This document shows positions 1 through 5,959 of a DNA stretch of 5,959 nucleotides, piece by piece. Both the position numbers and the translations under genes were made by a program. The DNA comes from JBHELQ01 sp046262995 (GTDB lineage Bacteria; Actinomycetota; Thermoleophilia; Solirubrobacterales; Thermoleophilaceae), in NCBI GenBank assembly GCA_046262995.1, contig JBHELQ010000192.1:1-5959 (forward strand). Direction: 5' to 3'. The notes beneath the pieces are model-generated. The model was not told where the DNA came from and did not search any database. It saw only the letters and a list, made by a program, of their open reading frames with translations. Each line of letters starts with the position of its first letter. Positions within the stretch are counted from its first letter, which is position 1.

Positions 1-575
1 CCCCCGGCGTCGAAGCGCTCGTGGACCAGGGCCGTGGTGGCGTAGATCGCGGAGCGCAGCAGCACCGCGAGCCCGCCCACGTGGTGGAGCGGCAGCGGGC
101 ACAGCCAGCGATCGGCGGGGTCGACCCCCAGGTTCTGCGCCGATGCCTGCGCGCTCGCGGCGTGGTTCGCGTAGCTCAGGCGTACCGGCTTCGGCTCGCC
201 CATGCTCCCCGAGGTGTGGATGACCGTGTGGGTGGCCTGCGGGTCCACCCGGTCCCGCAGCGGCACGTCGGCCTCTGGGCCCTCGAGCGGAGCCTCGACC
301 ACCAGCCGCGCGTCCACGCGGGCGGGCGCCCGAGGGTCGAGCGGCACGAGCGCCGCTCCCAACCGCGGCAGAGCGTGCAGTAGCTCCACGAACACCATGC
401 CCGGCGGCAGGGTCGTGGCGACGCGGTCGTCCTCCCCCACGCCGAGCGCCGCCAGCCGGCGCGCCGTGCGCGCCGAGGCCGCCGCGAGCTCGGCGTAGCC
501 GACCGAGCGGCCCTCCGCGACGATCGCGGGATGCTCGGGGCGAGCCCGGGCTGCAGAGGTGAGCCACTCGTCCAG
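1..575 (-). CDS. menE: o-succinylbenzoate-CoA ligase (MenE), N-terminal part, cut by window edge
   Basis: This is the N-terminal portion of an ANL-family adenylate-forming enzyme. MenE activates o-succinylbenzoate with ATP and then CoA in the cytoplasm. The minus frame reads without a stop to the left edge. From the CTG at 575 it begins LDEWLTSAARARPEHPAIV, the usual opening of this fold. It carries the AMP-binding P-loop TSGSMGEPKPV at about residues 121-131 (family form TSGTTGxPKxV), followed by WLCPLPLHHVGGL at about 155. The C-terminal half is outside the window. The start is uncertain: between the in-frame stop at 731-729 and a GTG at 440 there is no ATG, GTG or TTG. Candidates are CTG at 575 (chosen) or ATA at 584, which would add three residues. 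Starting at the GTG would remove 45 residues of normal N-terminal fold. The gene is divergent from menB. The family assignment is firm; the MenE call rests on the surrounding men genes as well as the sequence. Confidence 0.87.
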   Translation of the reverse strand, partial: MDEWLTSAARARPEHPAIVAEGRSVGYAELAAASARTARRLAALGVGEDDRVATTLPPGMVFVELLHALPRLGAALVPLDPRAPARVDARLVVEAPLEGPEADVPLRDRVDPQATHTVIHTSGSMGEPKPVRLSYANHAASAQASAQNLGVDPADRWLCPLPLHHVGGLAVLLRSAIYATTALVHERFDAG

Positions 576-581
576 GGGCCG

Positions 582-588
582 TATCGTA
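582..588. promoter_or_regulatory. putative overlapping divergent -10 elements between menE and menB
   Basis: The 23-bp gap between menE and menB contains the only AT-richer patch nearby. On the plus strand TATCGT (582-587) fits the TAnnnT form of a -10 box and would start transcription near 594, just before menB. On the minus strand TACGAT (588-583) also fits and would start near 576, next to the CTG of menE. Both lie on the 8-bp palindrome TCGTACGA (584-591). I see no convincing -35 box on either side. This is inference from spacing and a short, loose consensus. Confidence 0.3.
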
Positions 589-598
589 CGAAGGCGGA

Positions 599-1489
599 AT
601 GGCCACCACCGAGCGCGACGCCTGGGCCGCCGAGCAGGCCGGGCGGCAGATACGCCCGGCCGCCGACTGGCGCCCGGCGGCCGAGTACGGCGACATCCGC
701 TACGAGATCGCCGACGGGATCGCCAAGATCACGATCGCCCGCCCGGAGCTGCGCAACGCCTTCCGGCCGCAGACGCTGATCGAGCTCTCGGATGCCCTCG
801 AGCGCGCGCGCGAGGACACCTCCGTCGGGGTGGTCGTGCTCACCGGCGAGGGCCCGCTCGCGTTCTGCTCGGGCGGCGACCAGCGGGTGCGCGGCGACTC
901 CGGCTACATGGGCGACGACGAGGCCGGGCGCCGCGGCGTCGGCCGCTTCCACGTGACCGACCTGCACGTGCAGATGCGGCGGCTGCCGAAGCCGTTGGTC
1001 GCGATGGTGGCGGGCTACGCGATCGGCGGCGGCCATGTGCTGCACGTGGTCTGCGACCTGACGATCGCCGCCGACAACGCGCGCTTCGGCCAGACAGGGC
1101 CGAAGGTGGGCAGCTTCGACGGCGGCTTCGGCGCCGGGCTGCTGGGCCGCCAGGTGGGACAGAAGCGCGCCAAGGAGATCTGGTTCCTGTGCCGCCAGTA
1201 CGACGCCGGCCAGGCCCTGGAGATGGGCCTGGCCAACGCCGTGGTCCCGCTCGAGGAGCTCGAGGAGGAGACGGTGCGCTGGTGCCGCGAGATGCTGTCG
1301 ATGTCGCCCTTCGCGCTGCGGCTCCTGAAGGCCAGCTTCAACGCCGCGGAGGACGGGCTCGCGGGCATACAGCAGCTGGCCCACGACGCCAACCTGCTCT
1401 TCTACGGCAGCGAGGAGGCGCAGGAGGGCCGCGACGCCTACAAGGAGAAGCGCCGGCCCGAGTTCGAGCGGTTCCCCAAGCGCCCGTGA
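599..1489 (+). CDS. menB: 1,4-dihydroxy-2-naphthoyl-CoA synthase (MenB), type I
   Basis: MenB is a crotonase-fold enzyme that closes the second ring, converting OSB-CoA to DHNA-CoA by an intramolecular Claisen (Dieckmann-like) condensation in the cytoplasm. The 296-residue product has the family's usual length. The oxyanion-hole segment FCSGGDQ is at 89-95, and GYAIGGGH supplies the second loop. QTGPKVGSFDGGFG at 165-178 contains the catalytic-site Asp174, and the active-site tyrosines are probably Tyr103 and Tyr269 (FYGSEEAQEGRDAY). Gly167 matches the glycine that defines bicarbonate-dependent type I MenB; the M. tuberculosis type has Asp at this site. The ATG is preceded by AAGGCGGA (591-598), a weak and very close ribosome site. 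The next gene's GTG start overlaps the stop codon, so menB heads a menB-menA-menC operon. Confidence 0.97.
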   Translation: MATTERDAWAAEQAGRQIRPAADWRPAAEYGDIRYEIADGIAKITIARPELRNAFRPQTLIELSDALERAREDTSVGVVVLTGEGPLAFCSGGDQRVRGDSGYMGDDEAGRRGVGRFHVTDLHVQMRRLPKPLVAMVAGYAIGGGHVLHVVCDLTIAADNARFGQTGPKVGSFDGGFGAGLLGRQVGQKRAKEIWFLCRQYDAGQALEMGLANAVVPLEELEEETVRWCREMLSMSPFALRLLKASFNAAEDGLAGIQQLAHDANLLFYGSEEAQEGRDAYKEKRRPEFERFPKRP

Positions 1490-2397
1490 GCGCGGCGGGG
1501 GCTGTGGGCGCCCGCGGCGGCACCGCCCGGCTGTGGCTCATGGCCGCACGGCCCCGCACGCTGCCGGCGGCGGTGGCCCCCGTGCTCGTGGGAACCGCGC
1601 TGGCGGGCTCCGAGGACGTTTTCCGGCCGCTCGCCTTCGTGGCGGCGCTGATCGGCAGCGTCTTCATCCAGATCGGCACCAACCTTGCCAACGACTACTC
1701 CGACGCCCGCCGCGGCGCGGACACGGAGGACCGGCTCGGTCCGGTGCGGGTGACCGCCGGCGGCCTGATGCCCCCGCGCCAGGTTCTGGTCGGCACCTAC
1801 GTCGCCTTCGGCATGGCGGTCGCCGCGGGCCTGTACCTGGCGGCGGTGGCCGGCTGGGAGCTGCTGCTGGTCGGGATCGCCTCGATCCTCGCGGGGGTCC
1901 TGTACACCGGCGGGCCGCGGCCCTATGGCTATGCGGGCCTGGGAGAGCTGTTCGTCTTCCTGTTCTTCGGCGTCGTGGCCGTGGTCGGGTCGTACTACGT
2001 GCAGACAGAGGACCTGCGCTGGGAGGCGTTCGCCCTCGCCGCGCCGGTGGGCCTGCTGGCCGCGGCGATCCTCGTCGTCAACAACGTGCGCGACATCGAC
2101 ACCGACCGCCGGGCCGGCAAGCGCACGCTGGCGGTCAGGCTGGGTCGCGGGCGCGGCCGGCACCTGTATGCGGCGATGCTGGCGTTGGCGTTCGTTGCGC
2201 CGATCGCGACCTGGCTCGCCGGCGGCCTGTCCGCCTGGCTCCTGATCGCGCTCGCGGCCGTGCCGCTCGCGCCACCGCTCGCCCGCACCGTCCTCACGCG
2301 AACGGACGGACCGGCGCTGAACGGCGCCCTCGCCGGGACGGGAAGGCTGCTCGCCGTGTTCTCGTTGCTGCTCTCGACGGGCGTGCTGCTGTCGTGA
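1486..2397 (+). CDS. menA: 1,4-dihydroxy-2-naphthoate polyprenyltransferase (MenA)
   Basis: MenA is an integral membrane UbiA-family prenyltransferase that transfers a polyprenyl chain from its diphosphate to DHNA, giving demethylmenaquinone. The 303-residue product has the two Asp-rich, Mg-diphosphate binding motifs of the family: NDYSDARRGAD at 69-79 and NNVRDIDTDRRAGKRTLA at 199-216. The MenA signature YTGGPRPYGYAGLGE lies at 140-154. I count about eight or nine hydrophobic segments, for example near 28-41, 49-64, 100-122, 126-141 and 155-172. The start is GTG, sharing GTGA with the menB stop. A later ATG (codon 19) would cut into the conserved segment WLMAARPRTLPAAVAPVLVG. There is no clear Shine-Dalgarno, so translation is probably coupled to menB. 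The menC start overlaps its stop. Confidence 0.96.
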   Translation: MSAAGAVGARGGTARLWLMAARPRTLPAAVAPVLVGTALAGSEDVFRPLAFVAALIGSVFIQIGTNLANDYSDARRGADTEDRLGPVRVTAGGLMPPRQVLVGTYVAFGMAVAAGLYLAAVAGWELLLVGIASILAGVLYTGGPRPYGYAGLGELFVFLFFGVVAVVGSYYVQTEDLRWEAFALAAPVGLLAAAILVVNNVRDIDTDRRAGKRTLAVRLGRGRGRHLYAAMLALAFVAPIATWLAGGLSAWLLIALAAVPLAPPLARTVLTRTDGPALNGALAGTGRLLAVFSLLLSTGVLLS

Positions 2398-3401
2398 GGC
2401 GGTCGCTGCTCCTGCTGCGGATTCCGCTACGGGAGCCCTTCGTCACCTCCCACGGGGTGATGGCCGCGCGGGAGCTCGTGCTGCTGCGCCTCGAGGACGA
2501 GGACGGCACGGTCGGCTACGGCGAGGGCGCGCCGCTCGAGAGCTACGACGGCGTCACCGCCTGGGCGGTGGCGCAGGCGCTTCGGAACGGTGGCGGCGAA
2601 CGCCCGCCACAGGCCGACGCGGCAGAGGAGATGGCGCGGCTCGACCTGGAGGCAAGACGCGCCGGGCTGCCGCTGGGGGAGCCGGGCGCGGACGCGATCG
2701 CCGTGAACCGCACGCTGCCCGCCGGCCCACCGGAGGAAACGGCGCGCGCTGCCAAGGAGGCATTGAGACAGGGCTACTCCTGCTTCAAGGTCAAGGTCGG
2801 GCTGCCGGACGACATCGAGCGTGTGGCGGCCGTGCGCGAGGCGATCGGCTCGTGGCCCGCCCTGCGCCTGGACGCCAACGGCGCCTGGGGACCGGACGAG
2901 GCCGTGCGCCGCATCTCCGCCCTCGAGCCCTACGACCTCCAGCTGGTCGAGCAGCCATGCCGCACGATCGAGGAGCTGACGCAGGTACGGCCGTCCGTCG
3001 GCGTGCCCGTAGCCGCCGACGAGTCCGTCGCGACGCCCGAGGACGTGCGCGCCGCCGCCGAGTCGCGCGCCTGCGACGTCGTGAACGTGAAGCTGGCGGC
3101 GAGCGGCGGCTTCTCGGCGGCCCGCCGCGCGCTGCGCGCCGCTGACGAGCATGGGCTGCGCGCATTCCTGTCGAGCACGCTCGATGGCCCATGGGGCATC
3201 GCCGCGGCGTTGCAGCTGGCGGCCAGCGAGCGGATCTCCCTGGCGTGCGGGCTCGGCACGCTGGAGCTGTTCGCTGCGCGCATCGCCCACGCGCTCCCCT
3301 CCCCCGAGGCCGGGCTCATGGCCGTGCCGCAGGGGCCCGGGTTGGGCGTCTCGGTCGACGACGAGGCGCTAGGAGAGGTGACGGTCGAGGAACTCCGCTA
3401 G
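2394..3401 (+). CDS. menC: o-succinylbenzoate synthase (MenC)
   Basis: This is an enolase-superfamily protein of 335 residues. MenC dehydrates SHCHC to o-succinylbenzoate. The barrel residues are all visible in order: KVK at 132-134 with the catalytic lysines, DAN at 160-162 (metal ligand Asp160), VEQPC with metal ligand Glu186, DES at 209-211 (metal ligand Asp209), and NVKLAASGG with the opposite catalytic Lys233. The capping domain is the first 100 or so residues. GTG is taken as the start because it overlaps the menA stop as GTGA, the same arrangement as menB-menA. Related dipeptide epimerases and N-succinylamino acid racemases share these residues, so the specific function rests on the setting between menA and menH. 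The last 33 bp overlap the 3' end of menH on the opposite strand. Confidence 0.94.
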   Translation: MRRSLLLLRIPLREPFVTSHGVMAARELVLLRLEDEDGTVGYGEGAPLESYDGVTAWAVAQALRNGGGERPPQADAAEEMARLDLEARRAGLPLGEPGADAIAVNRTLPAGPPEETARAAKEALRQGYSCFKVKVGLPDDIERVAAVREAIGSWPALRLDANGAWGPDEAVRRISALEPYDLQLVEQPCRTIEELTQVRPSVGVPVAADESVATPEDVRAAAESRACDVVNVKLAASGGFSAARRALRAADEHGLRAFLSSTLDGPWGIAAALQLAASERISLACGLGTLELFAARIAHALPSPEAGLMAVPQGPGLGVSVDDEALGEVTVEELR

Positions 3402-4079
3402 CAGCGCCGCGACTCTCTCGGGGCGCTGGAGCTGGGGTGCGTGCCCGGCGTGCTCGACCAACTCGGCGCGCCCCAGCGGCGTGAGCTCCGCGAGCCGGCG
3501 GGCCGCGGCGGCGTAGCGCTCGTCGCGCGCCCCGGCGATTGCGAGCACGGGAAGCTGGTCGAGCTCGGTGAGTCGCCGCCAGACGGGCTCGAGCGCACCC
3601 TGCCCCGCGCTCCGAAGCAGCGAGGCGAGCTCACGCGGATCGTGGCTCAGGCGCCCCACCCGCTGCGCCTCCACGAGCGAGTCAGCCTGGTCCGCGAACA
3701 GGGGCTCACGCTCCCAGAGCGCCACCACGTCCTCGATCGATGCGCCCTCCATCCAGGCGGCAAGCCGCTCGTCCGCGCCGAGGCGCGCGGCGCGGGCGGC
3801 AGCTTCCTCGATCCCCGCCGACGCACCCACGGTGACCAGGCCGGCGAAGAGCGAGGGCTCGCGAGCGGCCGCGTGCAGCGCCAACCGTCCGCCGAGCGAG
3901 TACCCGCAGACGACCGCGCCGCGCGCGGCGGAGGCGATCTCACGAAGGCGCCCCTCGAAGTCGTGCTCGCGGTGGTCGAGCAGAGCGCTCGGATAGCGTT
4001 CGCCGAGGAGGTCGGCGACCGGCGCCCAGGCGCTTCCCCGCTGCATGAAGCCGGGCACGAACACCACGCGGATGGCCAT
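3369..4079 (-). CDS. menH: SHCHC synthase (MenH), alpha/beta hydrolase
   Basis: MenH eliminates pyruvate from the MenD product SEPHCHC to give SHCHC (2-succinyl-6-hydroxy-2,4-cyclohexadiene-1-carboxylate). The 236-residue protein has an alpha/beta-hydrolase fold. FVPGF at 7-11 is the HG/PG oxyanion loop, and GYSLGG has the nucleophile Ser61. GARDERY supplies Asp186, and EHAGHAPQLQRPE supplies His213. The region from about 90 to 170 is the lid. A length around 240-270 is typical. The ATG gives MAIRVVFVPGF, the normal first strand. It lies 9 bp from the menD start on the other strand, so its promoter and any ribosome site must lie inside the menD coding sequence; I see no good Shine-Dalgarno. 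Alpha/beta hydrolases are functionally diverse, so the name depends strongly on the men context. The C-terminal end overlaps menC convergently. Confidence 0.9.
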   Translation of the reverse strand: MAIRVVFVPGFMQRGSAWAPVADLLGERYPSALLDHREHDFEGRLREIASAARGAVVCGYSLGGRLALHAAAREPSLFAGLVTVGASAGIEEAAARAARLGADERLAAWMEGASIEDVVALWEREPLFADQADSLVEAQRVGRLSHDPRELASLLRSAGQGALEPVWRRLTELDQLPVLAIAGARDERYAAAARRLAELTPLGRAELVEHAGHAPQLQRPERVAALLAEFLDRHLS

Positions 4080-4088
4080 CGCAGCGAG

Positions 4089-5810
4089 ATGATCCCGATC
4101 AACCGGACCTACGCGCCGCTCCAGGCGTTCGTCGAGGAGCTGGGACGCTGCGGCGTCCGAAGGGCCGTGACCTGTCCGGGCTCGCGCAACGCGCCGCTGA
4201 TCCTGGCGCTCACGGGGCAGGACGGGATCGAGTGCACGTCGGTGATCGACGAGCGCTCCGCCGGCTTCGTCGCGCTCGGAATGGCCAAGGCGAGCGGGCG
4301 GCCGGTTGCGATCACCTGCACCTCGGGCACCGCGGCCGCCAACCTGCACCCGGCGGTCGCAGAGGCCTTCGAGGCGCGCGTGCCGCTGCTCGTCCTGACC
4401 GCGGACCGCCCGCCCGAGCTGCGCGACGTCGGCGCCGGGCAGGCGATCGACCAGCTCGAGCTGTACGGCAGCCACGCCAAGTGGTTCGTGGAGGTCGGAA
4501 ATCACGAGCCCGGTCGGCAGACGGCCGTGCACTTCCGGCAGCTCGCCTGTCGCGCGTACTGGACCGCGGACGGCGGGCGGCCCGGGCCCGTGCACCTGAA
4601 CTTCCCTCTGCGGGAGCCGCTCGCACCCGTCTCCGAGCCGCTCGAGGAGGAGGAGTGGGCAGGCCGGGAGGGCGGGCGGCCGTGGGTGGACCTGCGCGAG
4701 CACTCGAGTGCGCCGCACGCGGGCGACATACAGGATCTGGCCGACCGCGCCGCGGCCGCCCCGCGGGGCGCGATCGTCTGCGGCCCGAGCGGCGAGGAGC
4801 TCGCGGCTCCGGTGACCCGGCTCGCGGCCCAAGCCGGCTGGCCGGTGCTGGCGGAGCCTGGGTCCGGCCTGCGCTGCGGGCCGCACGATCGCTCGCACGT
4901 GGTGGCCCACTACGACCTGCTGCTGCGCGCCGAGCGGTTCGCGCAGGACCACTCGCCGCAGCTCGTCCTGCGCCTGGGTGACACGCCCACGAGCGCGCCG
5001 CTCCGGGCGTGGCTGGCCGCGGTGCCGCAGGTGGTCGTGGACCCGCAGGGGTCCTGGCACGACCCGACCCGCGCGGCCGCGGCCGTGCTCGCGTCGGCGG
5101 CGGCCCCGACAGCCGACGCGCTGGCGACAGCCCTCGAGATGCGCGCGCCCGCGGCCAATCCGGATTGGCTCGGCTCCTGGCGGCGGGCGGACCAACTCGT
5201 CCCCGATGCCCTTGCGGCGGCGCCCGACCCCTTCGAGCCGAAGACGTTGGCCGCCCTCGAGGCCGTGCTGCCCGACGACGCCCAGCTGTGGCTCAGCTCG
5301 TCGATGCCCGTCCGGGACGTGGAGGCGTTCTTCCCAACCTCGGCGAAGCGGCTTCGCTTCCTGGCGAACCGGGGCGCCAACGGGATCGACGGCGTGGTCT
5401 CCTCGGCGGCCGGCGCCGCCCTGGCGAGCGGGCGCCGCACCTACCTGCTCACCGGCGAGCTCGCCCTCCTGCACGACCTCGGCGGGCTGTTGACCGCGGC
5501 GCGCGCGGGCGTCGAGCTCACGATCGTCTGCCTGAACAACGGCGGCGGCGGCATCTTCGACTTCCTGCCGGTGGCCGAGCACTCCGCGCGCGACGCGTAC
5601 GAGCGGCACATCGCCACGCCGTCCGGTGTGGAGCTGAGCCGGGTCGCGGACCTGGCCGGCATCGCCCACCGGCAGGCCGCCACCCCGGACGAGGTGCGCG
5701 CGGCGGCCCGCGAGCCAGGTCTGGTCGAGGTCAAGACCGATCGCCCCCGCAACGTCGCCCTCCACCGGGAGGTGACGCAGGCCGTGACGTCCGCGCTGGA
5801 TGCGCCCTAG
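4089..5810 (+). CDS. menD: SEPHCHC synthase (MenD), thiamine-diphosphate enzyme
   Basis: MenD decarboxylates 2-oxoglutarate on thiamine diphosphate and adds the resulting unit to isochorismate, giving SEPHCHC. The 573-residue product has the three-domain layout of the family. The N-terminal Pyr domain has CPGSRNAPL with Ser32-Arg33 and IDERSAGF with Glu55, which takes the place of the cofactor-activating glutamate. TSGTAAANLHPAV and ADRPPELRDVGAGQAIDQ follow, then HLNFPLREPL. The PP domain has SSSMPVRD, NRGANGIDGVVSSAAGAAL from residue 427, TGELALLHDLGG, and LNNGGGGIFDFLP (Asn483-Asn484). The GEL motif has Glu457 where the Mg2+-binding GD motif normally has Asp. The ATG is chosen because MIPINRTYAPLQAFVEEL matches the usual N-terminus; the frame is open further upstream only as the antisense of menH. 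The ribosome site is weak (GCGAG directly upstream). Confidence 0.96.
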   Translation: MIPINRTYAPLQAFVEELGRCGVRRAVTCPGSRNAPLILALTGQDGIECTSVIDERSAGFVALGMAKASGRPVAITCTSGTAAANLHPAVAEAFEARVPLLVLTADRPPELRDVGAGQAIDQLELYGSHAKWFVEVGNHEPGRQTAVHFRQLACRAYWTADGGRPGPVHLNFPLREPLAPVSEPLEEEEWAGREGGRPWVDLREHSSAPHAGDIQDLADRAAAAPRGAIVCGPSGEELAAPVTRLAAQAGWPVLAEPGSGLRCGPHDRSHVVAHYDLLLRAERFAQDHSPQLVLRLGDTPTSAPLRAWLAAVPQVVVDPQGSWHDPTRAAAAVLASAAAPTADALATALEMRAPAANPDWLGSWRRADQLVPDALAAAPDPFEPKTLAALEAVLPDDAQLWLSSSMPVRDVEAFFPTSAKRLRFLANRGANGIDGVVSSAAGAALASGRRTYLLTGELALLHDLGGLLTAARAGVELTIVCLNNGGGGIFDFLPVAEHSARDAYERHIATPSGVELSRVADLAGIAHRQAATPDEVRAAAREPGLVEVKTDRPRNVALHREVTQAVTSALDAP

Positions 5811-5816
5811 GCGCGC

Positions 5817-5959
5817 TCAGGCGAGCAGCGGCAGCAGGGCCTGCAGCTTCACCTCCGTCTCGGCCAGCTCCTCGGCCGGCACGGAGTCGCGCACGATCCC
5901 GCAGCCGGCGTAGAGGTGGGCGACCCTGTCCCGCAGCAGCGCGCAGCGCAACCCGACGC
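5817..5959 (-). CDS. menF: isochorismate synthase (MenF-like), C-terminal end, cut by window edge
   Basis: Only the last 46 residues are in the window. They end YAGCGIVRDSVPAEELAETE then VKLQALLPLLA and a TGA. This is the C-terminal signature of chorismate-binding enzymes, where the Glu residues of the ELAETE segment and the following Lys contribute to the Mg2+ and chorismate site. Isochorismate synthase would supply the first step, chorismate to isochorismate, for the MenD encoded next to it. Anthranilate, aminodeoxychorismate and siderophore-type isochorismate synthases share this ending, so the menF name is inferred from the locus. It converges on menD with 6 bp between the stop codons and no visible terminator hairpin. 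Confidence 0.8.
   Translation of the reverse strand, partial: VGLRCALLRDRVAHLYAGCGIVRDSVPAEELAETEVKLQALLPLLA

Noticed and set aside
176..1384. Long minus-strand open frame of about 400 codons.
   Set aside because: It is antisense to menB and out of frame with menE, with a low-complexity Arg/Ala/Gly-rich translation typical of GC-rich shadow frames.
559..1485. Open plus-strand extension upstream of menA, which might suggest a fusion protein.
   Set aside because: It overlaps menB in another frame, is Arg/Gly-rich and has no domain features; menA is well explained by the GTG at 1486.
3441..4088. Open plus-strand extension upstream of menD that would add more than 200 residues.
   Set aside because: It is the antisense of menH and shows no MenD-like or other recognisable content. 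The N-terminus at 4089 matches the family.
4090..4101. Inverted repeat TGATC-CC-GATCA at the menD start, a possible operator.
   Set aside because: The arms are only 5 bp and encode conserved N-terminal MenD residues; such short repeats are expected by chance.
3369..5765. A minus-strand frame open for almost 2.4 kb, running through the antisense of menD into menH.
   Set aside because: Codons of menH and menD are exactly phased on opposite strands. Antisense stops would require TTA, CTA or TCA codons, which are rare at this GC content. The part beyond 4079 has no family features and is a shadow of menD.
5811..5816. Possible terminator between menD and menF.
   Set aside because: Only 6 bp separate the stops, and neither a stable GC hairpin nor a T-tract is visible.

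Overview
This window is a tightly packed menaquinone (vitamin K2) biosynthesis locus from a very GC-rich bacterium. Every recognisable gene belongs to the classical o-succinylbenzoate (OSB) route. The strong G/C third-position bias, GTG starts, weak Shine-Dalgarno signals and gene content suggest a high-GC actinobacterium, perhaps of the Thermoleophilia/Solirubrobacterales type. That placement is inference from composition and protein flavour, not from a search.

The layout from left to right is: menE (minus strand, 3' part outside the window), a 23-bp divergent gap, then menB, menA and menC (plus strand, joined by two GTGA stop/start overlaps). MenC runs convergently into menH (minus strand, 3' ends overlapping by 33 bp). 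MenH is divergent from menD (plus strand, start codons only 9 bp apart). MenD converges on the 3' end of a chorismate-binding enzyme read as menF (minus strand, 6 bp between stops, running off the right edge). Essentially the whole window is coding; there is no non-coding stretch over 30 bp, and no RNA gene, mobile element, CRISPR array or long repeat was seen.

Together the genes cover chorismate to demethylmenaquinone. MenF makes isochorismate. MenD adds the succinyl-semialdehyde unit from 2-oxoglutarate to give SEPHCHC. MenH eliminates pyruvate to SHCHC. MenC dehydrates this to OSB. MenE activates OSB with CoA. MenB closes the ring to DHNA-CoA, and MenA prenylates DHNA at the membrane. The DHNA-CoA thioesterase and the MenG/UbiE methyltransferase are not in the window.

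I see no undescribed system. The points worth a second look are small: menE has no ATG, GTG or TTG at its expected start; MenD has Glu where the ThDP/Mg2+ motif normally has Asp; MenB has the bicarbonate-type Gly; and the orientation of the cluster flips repeatedly with almost no intergenic space.
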